Below are positions 26,714 through 35,896 of a stretch of DNA of 64,000 bases, in pieces (the first letter of the stretch is position 1; every line of letters begins with the position of its first letter). The notes under the pieces are model-generated. The model was not told the DNA's origin, did not search any database, and was given only the letters and a program-made list of their open reading frames with translations. The translations under genes and the position numbers were made by a program. Origin of the DNA: Halovenus salina (lineage in GTDB: Archaea > Halobacteriota > Halobacteria > Halobacteriales > Haloarculaceae); assembly GCF_026410925.1 (NCBI RefSeq), contig NZ_CP112974.1, forward strand, positions 62,001-126,000, written 5' to 3'.

Positions 26714-27400
26714 TTACACTGTTCGATCTTCGTAATGGCCGAAGATGTCCGTGAGTTCCGGGTCTGCCCCGGATGCCGAGTAGACCGTCAACAGGTCGTT
26801 CGGTTTGATTTGAGTATCTCCTCGGGGTGTCTGTGGCCTGTCTTCGCTTTCGTGTTCGATTGCGACAATCAGAACATTGTCTGAGAGGATGTTTTCTTGA
26901 CCTGCTTCAGTGAGTGTCTTACCGGCAATCGGTGCATCCTCGGTGACCGTAATTTCGAAGACCTCCGCCTGCTCGCCGATTCGCATGTAGTCCACGATAG
27001 CTGGCCTGGCGACTGCGCGGTAGAGATGTCCGGCGATGAGTTGCTGCGGGTTTTCGATCGTATTCACGCCAATCTGACGGAAGAGATTCATGTGTTCGGT
27101 GTTGTGAACGACCGACGTAATCGATAGCACCTCGAACTCTTTTGCAAGCAGACAGACCATGACGTTCGTCGCATCCTGCTCTGTCGTCGAAATAATCCCG
27201 TCAGCCCGCTCGATGCCGGCGTCAACGAGCGTTTCTTTCGTCGTCGCGTCCGCGTTGAGTACCAGACAATCGTACTCGCTAGCAATCAAGTCTGCTCTCT
27301 GTGCGTCTCGCTCGATTACGACGACTTCGTTTCCGCTACGTGTTGCGATTTCTATCAGTGGCGTTCCAATGTCACCTGCTCCAACGATGATGATGTACAT
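26714..27400 (-). CDS. trkA: TrkA-type RCK regulatory subunit
   Basis: 228 residues. RCK_N Rossmann fold with IIIVGAGDIGTPL (GxGxxG-type NAD/ATP site) and the acidic end of strand two (VVVIERD). The C-terminal ~75 residues are a TrkA_C domain (VFEITVTEDAPIAGKTL ... IKPNDLLTVYSASG). It is shorter than two-domain bacterial TrkA and matches the single RCK form. It gates the TrkH channel from the cytoplasm in response to nucleotides. Promoter lies in 27401-27592, which is otherwise empty. Confidence 0.93.
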   Translation of the reverse strand: MYIIIVGAGDIGTPLIEIATRSGNEVVVIERDAQRADLIASEYDCLVLNADATTKETLVDAGIERADGIISTTEQDATNVMVCLLAKEFEVLSITSVVHNTEHMNLFRQIGVNTIENPQQLIAGHLYRAVARPAIVDYMRIGEQAEVFEITVTEDAPIAGKTLTEAGQENILSDNVLIVAIEHESEDRPQTPRGDTQIKPNDLLTVYSASGADPELTDIFGHYEDRTV

Positions 27401-27592
27401 GTCTGGTGTAGATTAACAATGGCTAGTTTGCTTGGACACCCGATTCCTCGCCCTCGTCATGTGTCGCTCACTCTTTGGTGGGAAGAACCGCCGATGAAAC
27501 TGCAGTACGTCGAGAGTGCTGCAGTAGTCGCGGCGGCGTCTTCACGGCTTGCGATAGGGACAACTACTGTATCGAACAACGATTTCGCCACG

Positions 27593-27943
27593 TCACTCAC
27601 CCCCCGAATCGATGTCCACACGACCAAGATAATGCCACCAGTAGTGACCACCGTCGCCTTCGATCTCCGGCTCCCACTTGACCCGATAGGCGAATGGGCC
27701 ACGGGCACTGCCTGTCTCGTCCGGACGTTCGACGATGACGCTCGTATAGACATCGTGGTCGTCGATACGGAGGATTTCTTCCCCCTCACGTGGCTCGATT
27801 GCATCCGTCAGTGGCGGATGCTCACCGGGCAGTCGCTGTGCGTAATGGATGATATCCCTGAGCTGGCTATCACTGCTCGCTTCGAGCATCTCAGTGATGT
27901 CTTCGGGAAGGTCATCCGGGGGGTCGATGTTGGGTGAAGTCAT
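27593..27943 (-). CDS. Conserved haloarchaeal unknown protein
   Basis: 116 residues, acidic and soluble. The C-terminal half (GPFAYRVKWEPEIEGDGGHYWWHYLGRV) is a compact aromatic-rich beta region, and the N-terminal half is helical (EDITEMLEASSDSQLRDIIHYAQRL). I recognise the general type as a common haloarchaeal hypothetical, but no function is known. It sits between trkA and the regulator gene. Confidence 0.65.
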   Translation of the reverse strand: MTSPNIDPPDDLPEDITEMLEASSDSQLRDIIHYAQRLPGEHPPLTDAIEPREGEEILRIDDHDVYTSVIVERPDETGSARGPFAYRVKWEPEIEGDGGHYWWHYLGRVDIDSGGE

Positions 27944-28217
27944 GATTTGGCCTGTGATACGTTGATTACTTGGGGTAACGCTTCAGATGATAGCGGTGTA
28001 CCCGAACCGCGTTCGAGCGCTGTCCCTGACTACACCGCCATCCGAGCGTTCCTATACTCCCCTAGATTTGTGCACCACTATAAATATAGGCTATTTATTT
28101 TCGATGCCGAAATTAAATGGGGTAGATATTTACCTTCCAACACTCATGATTGTATAACATGATGAGTAGACCCGAACTCAGACGACTGGCCGTGCGGTTG
28201 GAAATCAGGAAGTAATT

Positions 28218-28985
28218 ATGAGTCATCACCGTAGTTCCGGTATGGACAGTCGAGTCGACGAAATCGACAAGCGAATTCTCTATTATCTGGCGCAGGACGC
28301 CCGGAACACGTCGGCACCAGCGATTGCAGAGGAAATGCAGGTAACGCCCGCAACAATCCGAAACCGTATCCAGCAACTCGAAGAGCAAGGCATCCTTCGC
28401 GGCTACCCTGCAGATATCGACTACGAGCGAATCGAGGGCCACGTCACGTACCAGTTTCGGTGTACGGCCCCGATTCCGGACCGGGATAGATTCGCCAAGT
28501 CGGCACTGGAGATCTCCGGTGTCGTGCGCGTCCGGGAACTGATGACCGGGCATGCAAACCTGGCGATTACTGTTGTCGGCTCGGATACGAACGACATCAG
28601 TCGGATTGCAGGTGACCTCTCGGACCTTGGGCTGGAGATCGAAGACGAGAGCGTCATCGAAGCCGAGTATCACCATCCCTACCACTCGTTTGGGCCGGAT
28701 GATGCACCGACAGGGCCGTCGTTAACTGATTTCATGAACCTTGCTGGAGGAGCCGAAGTTATCGAATTTACCGTTTCCGAAGGTGCCGAGATAGCAGGAT
28801 TGACAATTGAACAAGCAGTCAAAGAAGGATTGTTGGCCGACGAGATGCTGGTAGTCGGCATCGAACGAGACGGAGAAGTTCTCACACCGAAAGGTGGAGC
28901 AGAGATTCAATCGGGGGACGTCGTTTCGCTGTTTTCGAAAACGCCCCTCGAAAAGGACGCGCTAGAGGTGTTTGGAACACAATGA
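28218..28985 (+). CDS. Lrp/AsnC regulator fused to TrkA_C domain
   Basis: 255 residues. Residues ~12-60 are the AsnC-type helix-turn-helix (VDEIDKRILYYLAQDARN, TPATIRNRIQQLEEQG), ~65-145 an AsnC ligand-binding-like region, ~175-250 a TrkA_C domain (VIEFTVSEGAEIAGLTI ... IQSGDVVSLFS). The TrkA_C domain binds a small ligand in K+ channel regulators. Divergent from the trkA-trkH operon across the 27593 gene, so it probably controls potassium uptake in response to the same ligand; that is inferred. Confidence 0.88.
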   Translation: MSHHRSSGMDSRVDEIDKRILYYLAQDARNTSAPAIAEEMQVTPATIRNRIQQLEEQGILRGYPADIDYERIEGHVTYQFRCTAPIPDRDRFAKSALEISGVVRVRELMTGHANLAITVVGSDTNDISRIAGDLSDLGLEIEDESVIEAEYHHPYHSFGPDDAPTGPSLTDFMNLAGGAEVIEFTVSEGAEIAGLTIEQAVKEGLLADEMLVVGIERDGEVLTPKGGAEIQSGDVVSLFSKTPLEKDALEVFGTQ

Positions 28986-29039
28986 CGAGATCTTCGGGAC
29001 TCAGAAACAGTATTCAGAGAGACATCAGGGTGACTGTTC

Positions 29040-29156
29040 ATGAAGTGTGAACGCTGTCAGGAAGATACCTCTGTCCAACGCTACGACGTAGACGGATTCA
29101 CGGGCCGACTATGCGATAACTGTGTTGAGGCTTGGGACAAAATTCAGGCGGAGTAA
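29040..29156 (+). CDS. Small two-CxxC zinc-ribbon protein
   Basis: 38 residues from ATG 29040: MKCERCQEDTSVQRY, then GRLCDNCVEAWD. Two CxxC knuckles give a full zinc site in a minimal protein. It starts 55 bases after the Lrp-TrkA_C stop, so it may be cotranscribed. Such small zinc proteins are frequent in haloarchaea; the function is unknown. Confidence 0.6.
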   Translation: MKCERCQEDTSVQRYDVDGFTGRLCDNCVEAWDKIQAE

Positions 29157-29469
29157 CTGTTCAATCGGGCTGTTAATTTCACAGACAACGTTGGTACTGG
29201 AAAAGCACAATAGAGTTGCGTTGTTGTTCTGCTGAGTCCCTGGTATCACCTGAAATTCAATTATCAGTCGGTCACATCGAAGATCTCACTACCCTGTCCA
29301 GTAGCCGCTAAACCGTTGTCTTCGATACCTGGATAGTCTTCGAACGAATTAGAACGGTGAGTTCCGGTCTTGGCAACTGGAGTTTGATGCTGGCCAGTCG
29401 CTGTCGGCGGCAAATCGCCGCCGACGCGACAGCGTTGCCACTCACGACCGCTGTCCTCATTCGGGACAG
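29157..29469. other. Gene-free stretch holding the ISH3 relic's outer end
   Basis: No gene seen. Near its right side is a strong hairpin, GTCGGCGGC (29403-29411) with GCCGCCGAC (29417-29425) and a five-base loop. It sits just beyond the stop of the ISH3 relic and is either part of that element's end or a transcription terminator. Confidence 0.4.
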
Positions 29470-30036
29470 CTACCGGAAGAACCGATTGTCAAGCGGTTGA
29501 TTTGCTGGAACAGCTCTGTGGACGCTAAGTGCTGTCCAGGCTGCCCGGAGTACCATCTCACAGAACTCCCCTGAACTGCCATCTCCAGAGGCGGCGCCCG
29601 CCGCGGCAGGCCGCCGCCACGTACCTCCAGTGGAGATACCGTAACTGTTCTGCAGCAGCAGACTCACCACAAACATCACCAGCCGCAGGTCAGCGTCTTG
29701 ATAACTGGTGAACGCGAGGCTCTGCTTGGCTAATCGATAGCTCGATTCGATGCCGAAGCGCTTGCTGTAGTGTTCTCGGGCATCTCGTGGCGTGTCGGTA
29801 AACGGCGCGTCAGCGGCGTAGCCGTGACGCGCCGCCCCGTGTTCATCGTACCGTCCCTGCTGGTAGACACAGTCGATGAACACAGGAAACACCTTACCGG
29901 CGAGATCGTGTTTGATCTCGCGGCTCCAACCTCTGCTGAGTTCGTCTTGAATCGTCTCGCCCCACTTCACATTCGGCATGATGTAGGCGTAGTTGTGCGC
30001 GTACAGCAGGGTGAGGCAGGTACTGTTGTGGAACCT
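29470..30036 (-). pseudogene. ISH3-family transposase, C-terminal fragment
   Basis: Reads TCLTLLYAHNYAYIMP, ARHGYAADAPFTDTPRDAR, HYSKRFGIESSYRLAKQ (with the DDE Glu) and RAAWTALSVHRAVPANQP at the end, the standard C-terminal half of ISH3 transposases. The N-terminal half with the first two Asp residues is gone; the break at about 30036 joins it to a TnpB fragment on the other strand. Confidence 0.85.
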
Positions 30037-30067
30037 CGGCCAAGGTAGACGGCCTTGACGCAAGGCC

Positions 30068-30499
30068 GTCAAGCAGTTCCAGGACCTGAACGTGATGGAG
30101 ATGATGGAAAGTCCGTCGAACAGCCGCAACACGGCGTCTGCCGCGTGGCGAACGTTCCTCTCATTGCTCGAATACAAGTGCGAGCGTGAAGGAACACACT
30201 TCGTCGCGGTCAACCCGAGAGAAACGACCAAGGAGCGCGCATCGTGCGGTGTTTCGACTGACAAGCCGTTGTGGGTCCGTGAATACTCCTGTCCTGCCTG
30301 CGGATTTGAGGCGGACAGGGACGCGAACGCGGCGGGGAACATCCTTTCTCGCGGCCTCGAAGATGTAGAAGTGGGATACTCCGAATCAATGCCTGTGGAG
30401 ACTGCGCGCCCTGTGGATACGCCTGTATCTGCAAAGCGCGTCGTGGAAGCAGGAAGCCCCACCCTCAAGGAGCGAACGGCGTCAGCCGTGAGCGAGTAG
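30068..30499 (+). pseudogene. TnpB (IS200/IS605) C-terminal fragment
   Basis: About 140 codons: DLNVMEMMES, AWRTFLSLLEYKCER, the zinc-ribbon end YSCPACGFEADRDANAAGNILSRGLE with the last RuvC Asp. The first Cys pair is degraded (ASCGVS in place of CxxC-G), and all earlier RuvC motifs are missing, so it cannot be an active RNA-guided nuclease. It abuts the ISH3 fragment. Confidence 0.85.
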
Positions 30500-30655
30500 G
30501 GTAGGGTAGTTCACTTGTTCAATAACAAACCACTTTAGCTCTCGCTGGTTTGATGAGTAATAAGCAATGTGTGAAACGCTAGGCACAATACTGCAGCGCC
30601 GTTCAACGCAAACCCGCGTCGGTCTATATTCCCGCTGGTTCTGGGGTAGCGAGTA

Positions 30656-33535
30656 ATGGTGTCTTCTCCGACGATCCTTGATTCGTCCTGTATATTGCTT
30701 GTCGGGACGAACGAGTGGATCACGCAATTCGAAGCAACGCTCGAGACACGGACTGATGCGACTGTTCAGCGGGTTATGGCTAAGCGAGAAGCCCTCGATT
30801 TCTTCCAGACGCAGTCTCCAGACTGCATTATCACTGCGTACATGCTTGGGGAAACGACTGGACTTGACCTGCTCAGGGAGATTCGGATCGAAACCACTAC
30901 ACTTCCGGTTATAATGGGTACTGCGTCCGGAAGTGAAGCTATCGCTAGCGAGACCATTGGGGCTGGTGTCACTGATTACGTCGCGCTGACGGACTCGGCC
31001 GACCAGATGGTAGAGGACCTATTGGATCGAACCGAGCGAGTAGTTCGATCCGCACAACGTGCGGCCACACAGCGAGAGCGTGCCAGACAGTTCGATGCGG
31101 TCTTCAGCGATTCACGCACCGCGACGTGGGTACTCGACCCGGATGGCTCGCTCACCCGTATGAATCAGACTGCACGAGAGATGATCGATGACGATATTGA
31201 TACAGTCATCGGCGAGCCCTTTTGGACGCTGCCGTGGTGGGCACAAGCAGACGAGACGAATACGGAGGTCCAGAAGCTCGTAGAGAATGCACTCGACGGG
31301 GCGTTCGGGAATGCTGTCGTTCCACAGCCGCCGCATCTCAAGGATCCTCGCGTCATCGACCTCTCTGTACGTCCTGTGGAGAGCGAACGCGGTGATCTCG
31401 TCTCGACCGTCGTCGAGGGCGTCGATATTACTGAACGAGTAGACCTCGAGCGAGACCTCCGGCAATCCGAGAAACTTCATCGCGTCACGCTCAACAACAT
31501 GACCGATACTATTCTCATCACAGACGAAGCTGGTGAGTACACCTACGTCTGTCCCAACGTCCACTTTATTTTCGGCTACACGGTCGAAGAGATCCAAAAT
31601 CTCGGGACGATCGACGAACTCCTCGGTGAGAATCTCTTCGACCGTGAGGAGCTCGCCGCAAACGGCGTTCTCAAGAATATCGAGACGACGGCGGTCGACA
31701 AAGCCGGGCGCGAGCACACGCTCTTGGTCAACATTCGCGAAGTCTCGATTCAGGGCGGAACCCTCCTCTTTAGCTGCCGGGATATCACGAAACGGAAGCA
31801 ACGCGAGGAGGCGCTCGCAACCCTCCATGAGACCGCCCGCGATTTCCTCTACGCTGAAACTCATCAGGAGATTGCCCAGCACGTCGTCGACGATACACCT
31901 GGTGTGCTCGACCTCGATACGAGCGCCGTCTATCTCTTTGATGCCGATGCTAACGTCCTGAACCCCGCCGCATACTCGACGGCAATGCAGGAATTAAACG
32001 GGCCACTTCCGACCGTACCTACCGACGGTGAAACCCTTCCGAGCTACAGTTTCGTCGAAAACGAGGCACTGTTTTTCGATGACGTTCACGAGGCGGATCG
32101 ACTCGGAAATAGGGCAACTGATCTCCGAAGTATGTCCTACATTCCACTCGGCAAGCATGGCGTGTTCGTCGCTGGCTCAGACCGGGTCGGTGTCTTCGAC
32201 GATGTCACTCGAGAATTGACTGACCTCCTTGCTGCGACGGCTGAAGCGGCTCTCGATCGTGTTTCCCGGGAGTCACAACTCCGTGAACAGGACCGTACAC
32301 TTCAACGACAGAACGAGCAACTCACTGCTCTGAATCGAACCAACGAGACGATTCGAGAGATCGACCAGGCACTTGTCCAAGCCGAAACACGGGAAGAGAT
32401 CGATCATACGGTCTGTGAGCTGTTGGCTGCTGATGATCGGTTCAAGTTCGCCTGGATTGGGACGATCGATTCAACGGCTGATACCGTCACCCCACGAGCG
32501 TGGGCAGGACGCGACCAAGGGTATCTTGACAGCCATCCCTTTTCCGTCGCTGCATCAGGTGTTGACCCAGCGGGCCAAACCGCGGCGTCAGGTGAGGTAA
32601 CGATGGTGACGAACGTCGCCGCCGAGCTTCGCGACGAGCCGTGGCGGAAAGATGCACTCACCCGTGACTTTCTTTCAGTGTTGAGTATTCCGCTCGTATA
32701 TAATGATCTCAGACACGGTGTGTTGACGGTCTATGCAACGACCCGGGATGCATTCGACGAGACGGTGACAGCCGTTCTAGCAGAACTTGGTGAAACTATC
32801 GCGTCCGCACTCAGTGCAATCGAACGGAAGAATGCATTGCTTACGACATCTGTAACCCGCGTCGAATTCGACATCGACGACCCGACGTTCGTCCTCTCAC
32901 GTCTGGCGCAGGATGCGGCATGTACTCTCTCGTACCAAGGAGGCGTCCAACAATCCACGGAGGGAAGTTACGTTTTTGTCACTGTCGAAGATACTTCACT
33001 GAGTGAGATAGCCAAAGCAGCATCACAGCTGGTAGCAATTGATGACGTACAACCGATCAGTGCAGACGGAGAAGGTGGCGTCTTACGACTACGACTCACA
33101 CAGCCGTTTCTCGCCTTAGAATTGGCCGAACATGGCGCTGTCTTTCGGGTGGCGACTGCGGATCCAGAAGGCACCACACTCGTTATCGACATCCCCGAGA
33201 GCATTGAGGTTCGAACAATTACACGACTTGTCCGCGATATGTTCACTGAGGTCAAACTCTGCTCGAAGCAGACACTCGACCAGACAATAGAGCGTGATCT
33301 CTACTCGACGTTCCTTGAGAAGCTCACAGAGCGGCAACTTGAAGTTATCCAGACGGCGTACTATAGCGGATTCTTCGAATCGCCTCGTGAGAGTACAGGA
33401 GAAGATGTCGCGGAGACGCTTGGTATCTCTCCGCCTGCGTTCTATAAACACGCTCGAACCGTCCAGCGCAAACTGTTTACGACACTCTTCGACGAACATA
33501 ATCTTGCTGTCGCACCCTCCACTGAAAGGGGTTAA
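30656..33535 (+). CDS. Bat-like regulator: receiver, PAS, GAF and HTH_10
   Basis: 959 residues, cytoplasmic. Order: receiver-like domain ~12-125 (CILLVGTN ... PDCIITAYMLGETTGLDLL, with Asp in PDCII); PAS ~130-260 and ~270-395 (VVEGVDITERV, SCRDITKRK); GAF ~400-540 and ~570-720; the bacterioopsin-activator GAF-HTH-associated domain ~735-885; HTH_10 at ~890-945 (LTERQLEVIQTAYYSGFFESPR, then VAETLGISPPAFYKHAR). This family includes Bat, the oxygen/light regulator of bacteriorhodopsin genes. The target genes are unknown; gdhB and a zinc-ribbon gene follow downstream. Confidence 0.92.
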   Translation: MVSSPTILDSSCILLVGTNEWITQFEATLETRTDATVQRVMAKREALDFFQTQSPDCIITAYMLGETTGLDLLREIRIETTTLPVIMGTASGSEAIASETIGAGVTDYVALTDSADQMVEDLLDRTERVVRSAQRAATQRERARQFDAVFSDSRTATWVLDPDGSLTRMNQTAREMIDDDIDTVIGEPFWTLPWWAQADETNTEVQKLVENALDGAFGNAVVPQPPHLKDPRVIDLSVRPVESERGDLVSTVVEGVDITERVDLERDLRQSEKLHRVTLNNMTDTILITDEAGEYTYVCPNVHFIFGYTVEEIQNLGTIDELLGENLFDREELAANGVLKNIETTAVDKAGREHTLLVNIREVSIQGGTLLFSCRDITKRKQREEALATLHETARDFLYAETHQEIAQHVVDDTPGVLDLDTSAVYLFDADANVLNPAAYSTAMQELNGPLPTVPTDGETLPSYSFVENEALFFDDVHEADRLGNRATDLRSMSYIPLGKHGVFVAGSDRVGVFDDVTRELTDLLAATAEAALDRVSRESQLREQDRTLQRQNEQLTALNRTNETIREIDQALVQAETREEIDHTVCELLAADDRFKFAWIGTIDSTADTVTPRAWAGRDQGYLDSHPFSVAASGVDPAGQTAASGEVTMVTNVAAELRDEPWRKDALTRDFLSVLSIPLVYNDLRHGVLTVYATTRDAFDETVTAVLAELGETIASALSAIERKNALLTTSVTRVEFDIDDPTFVLSRLAQDAACTLSYQGGVQQSTEGSYVFVTVEDTSLSEIAKAASQLVAIDDVQPISADGEGGVLRLRLTQPFLALELAEHGAVFRVATADPEGTTLVIDIPESIEVRTITRLVRDMFTEVKLCSKQTLDQTIERDLYSTFLEKLTERQLEVIQTAYYSGFFESPRESTGEDVAETLGISPPAFYKHARTVQRKLFTTLFDEHNLAVAPSTERG

Positions 33536-33652
33536 ATAGTATACCACTCACAACAAAAGAGGGTTAGTCAATTAACGACTATACCTTCACATATAGGCCT
33601 ATTACTCCATTAGCGAGTGCCCAGGATACCTGCTGGCACTCGTGAATCTACA

Positions 33653-33796
33653 ATGAGAGATGTCGACCCAAAACCAGACGAAGAAACCCCGTACGAGTGC
33701 TTCGAGTGTGGGAATATCATCATCGCAGAAGACAGACCTGGCCTTTGCCCTGAGTGTGGTGGTTCGCTGCGGAACCGTCGCATGCCCGTCGAATAA
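33653..33796 (+). CDS. Rubrerythrin-like zinc-ribbon protein
   Basis: 47 residues: [24 protein letters not shown], two CxxCG knuckles forming a rubredoxin/rubrerythrin-like metal site, without the diiron part. Its TAA overlaps the ATG of gdhB by one base (TAATG), so the two are coupled. Small proteins of this kind commonly precede haloarchaeal gdhB. Confidence 0.8.
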   Translation: MRDVDPKPDEETPYECFECGNIIIAEDRPGLCPECGGSLRNRRMPVE

Positions 33797-35097
33797 TGAC
33801 ATCGGAATCCACTACTACCCCTGACAAGACGGAGGACTCAACGGTCGAATCTACTGAACCGGAGTCGGCACTTGAAACGGCGCGCCGGCAGCTCCACCAA
33901 GCTGCTAGCCACCTCGATATCGACCAGAATATCGTCGAACGGCTGAAGCACCCTATGAAGGTCCACGAAGTGACCGTCCCCATTGAACGTGATGACGGAA
34001 CGGTTGACGTGTTCACGGGATATCGGGCCCAACATGATAGCGTTAGAGGTCCATATAAGGGCGGGCTCCGGTATCACCCCGAGGTGACGCAGGCCGAGTG
34101 TGTCGGACTTGGGATGTGGATGACGTGGAAGTGTGCCGTCATGGACTTACCGTTTGGTGGTGCAAAAGGCGGAGTCGCAGTCAACCCGAAAGAGTTGAGC
34201 TCAGGTGAAAAAGAACGTCTCACTCGCCGATTCGCTCAAGAGATCCGCGATGTTATCGGGCCAAATCGGGACATTCCTGCGCCCGACATGGGCACTGACC
34301 CGCAGACGATGGCGTGGTTGATGGATGCATACTCGATGCAAGAGGGCGAAACAACACCAGGCGTCGTCACAGGCAAGCCGCCGGTTGTCGGTGGGAGTGA
34401 AGGCCGCGAAGAAGCCCCTGGTCGGAGCGTTGCAATCATCACCAAGCGGGCCTGCGAATACTATAATAGCGACCTCAATGGAACGACGGTTGCAGTTCAG
34501 GGATATGGGAGTGTCGGCGCGAATGCGGCTCGTCTCCTCGACGAGTGGGGCGCAACCGTCATCGCAATCAGTGACGTGAACGGCACAATGTACGACCCAG
34601 AGGGCATCGATACTGCCGCAGTCCCATCACACGACGAGGAGCCTGAAGCCGTCACAAAATACGCCGACGACGTGATCTCAAACGATGAGTTGTTTACCCT
34701 CGACGTCGACGTACTCATCCCTGCTGCTCTCGGAAACGTGATTACCGAAGCGAATGCGGATGCGATTGCCGCGGATCTCGTCGTCGAAGGTGCAAACGGT
34801 CCCACCACCTCGTCGGCGAGTGCGATTCTCGCAGACCGAGACATTCCGGTAATTCCCGACATTCTCGCCAACGCTGGCGGAGTTACGGTGAGCTACTTCG
34901 AGTGGCTCCAGGATATCAATCGCCGATCGTGGTCGCTCGAACGGGTGAACGACGAACTCGAAACAGAGATGCAGGCTGCCTGGGAAGCTGTTCGAACGGA
35001 ATTCGAGCAGCGAGACGTCACCTGGCGTGATGCAGCCTACATCGTGGCACTGTCCCGTATTGCGAAAGCACACGAGGCGCGTGGGCTCTGGCCGTAA
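33796..35097 (+). CDS. gdhB: Glutamate dehydrogenase (GdhB type)
   Basis: 433 residues from ATG 33796, one base inside the previous stop; a GTG at 33754 is in frame but would overlap the zinc-ribbon gene. It converts glutamate and 2-oxoglutarate plus ammonium using NAD(P). Visible: substrate site [11 protein letters not shown] and the catalytic Lys region [12 protein letters not shown]; Rossmann [26 protein letters not shown]-terminal [14 protein letters not shown]. Length and motifs are normal, so it should be active. Confidence 0.95.
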   Translation: MTSESTTTPDKTEDSTVESTEPESALETARRQLHQAASHLDIDQNIVERLKHPMKVHEVTVPIERDDGTVDVFTGYRAQHDSVRGPYKGGLRYHPEVTQAECVGLGMWMTWKCAVMDLPFGGAKGGVAVNPKELSSGEKERLTRRFAQEIRDVIGPNRDIPAPDMGTDPQTMAWLMDAYSMQEGETTPGVVTGKPPVVGGSEGREEAPGRSVAIITKRACEYYNSDLNGTTVAVQGYGSVGANAARLLDEWGATVIAISDVNGTMYDPEGIDTAAVPSHDEEPEAVTKYADDVISNDELFTLDVDVLIPAALGNVITEANADAIAADLVVEGANGPTTSSASAILADRDIPVIPDILANAGGVTVSYFEWLQDINRRSWSLERVNDELETEMQAAWEAVRTEFEQRDVTWRDAAYIVALSRIAKAHEARGLWP

Positions 35098-35101
35098 GGA
35101 G

Positions 35102-35512
35102 ATGGACGACCGCCAATTCAGACGACTCCGGCAGCCAACCACCCCGTTTGAGAGAGGGTTTTTTCGACTGTTTCAGCTTGTAACTCCTGGAGCCATTCTC
35201 AGCACTCTCAGCTTTCTTGGATACGTCGTTATTGGCTTCAGTTTATGGGCCGTTGGGGTTTATGAACCAGCGTATTCAGTGATGAGTTTTACTGACCCCG
35301 TTTTCATTGGTTTGTCATTCCTGACAGGGCTCTTCATCTGTGCGACGTCGGGCACGCTCGCAGTACTTACACTTTTGCTTGGTCCCAATGATTCGAAGGC
35401 TAATTTCGTCGTCCTCATGAGTCTGATCGCGTTTGGATTTGGGGCCGCTACCATGCGAGTTACATCCAAGGCCGTACAACCATGCCTCGCCCAGATAGTG
35501 AATTTTTTATGA
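35102..35512 (+). CDS. Small membrane protein, three segments
   Basis: 136 residues from ATG 35102, five bases after the gdhB stop, so in the same transcript. Three hydrophobic segments: ILSTLSFLGYVVIGFSLWAV, VFIGLSFLTGLFICATSG and FVVLMSLIAFGFGAAT. The start is cytoplasmic and basic. No recognised family. Confidence 0.65.
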   Translation: MDDRQFRRLRQPTTPFERGFFRLFQLVTPGAILSTLSFLGYVVIGFSLWAVGVYEPAYSVMSFTDPVFIGLSFLTGLFICATSGTLAVLTLLLGPNDSKANFVVLMSLIAFGFGAATMRVTSKAVQPCLAQIVNFL

Positions 35513-35633
35513 GAGAAATGGCAGTGGTGCAGAGTTCTTTTCACACCCTGTCGTACGGATGCGTGCTCGCGTACTCGCGTCGCTGAAACGTCGCTTCGAC
35601 CTCGACATCAATGTGATCGGCTGAATTAAAGAG

Positions 35634-35888
35634 ATGGACGACGGGACAGCTGTTATCCACAGGTATAAGCAGGGAGAGTATGCAGGTGAAGAAGTCCACG
35701 CGACAGTTGAGGGGGGTCATATTCGATACGATGGACAGTTGTGGTCACCATCGGGTGCCGCACGTGAAGCTGACCAAGATATTCGTGGTGATGACGCTCG
35801 GGAGAGCAAAGGGTATGGCGGCCCCGGCTGGTGGTGTATTGAAACCGAAAACGGTGAACTCAAGAAACTTAAGGAAACTGTCAGTTGA
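35634..35888 (+). CDS. RAMA/DUF4357-like small protein
   Basis: 84 residues. YAGEEVHATVEGGHIRYDGQ followed by LWSPSGAAREADQD and GGPGWWCIE matches the layout of RAMA/DUF4357 modules (strand, SPSAAA helix, NGW-x-W strand), which are usually appended to restriction-modification proteins or nucleases. Here it stands alone and its 3' end is eight bases from an IS6-family element, so a longer parent gene may have been cut. Confidence 0.5.
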   Translation: MDDGTAVIHRYKQGEYAGEEVHATVEGGHIRYDGQLWSPSGAAREADQDIRGDDARESKGYGGPGWWCIETENGELKKLKETVS

Positions 35889-35896
35889 GTGCCTTT

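Noticed and set aside
25725-26735. Long plus-strand open frame (336 codons) across trkH
   Set aside because: It is antisense to TrkH, rich in Arg/Pro/His with no domain; a GC-codon shadow.
28113-28685. 190-codon minus-strand frame over the Lrp-TrkA_C gene
   Set aside because: Antisense shadow of a clear gene; composition is not haloarchaeal (many Cys, Arg).
30068-30499. TnpB as an active RNA-guided nuclease with an omega RNA
   Set aside because: Only the C-terminal ~140 codons remain, and one zinc Cys pair is lost.
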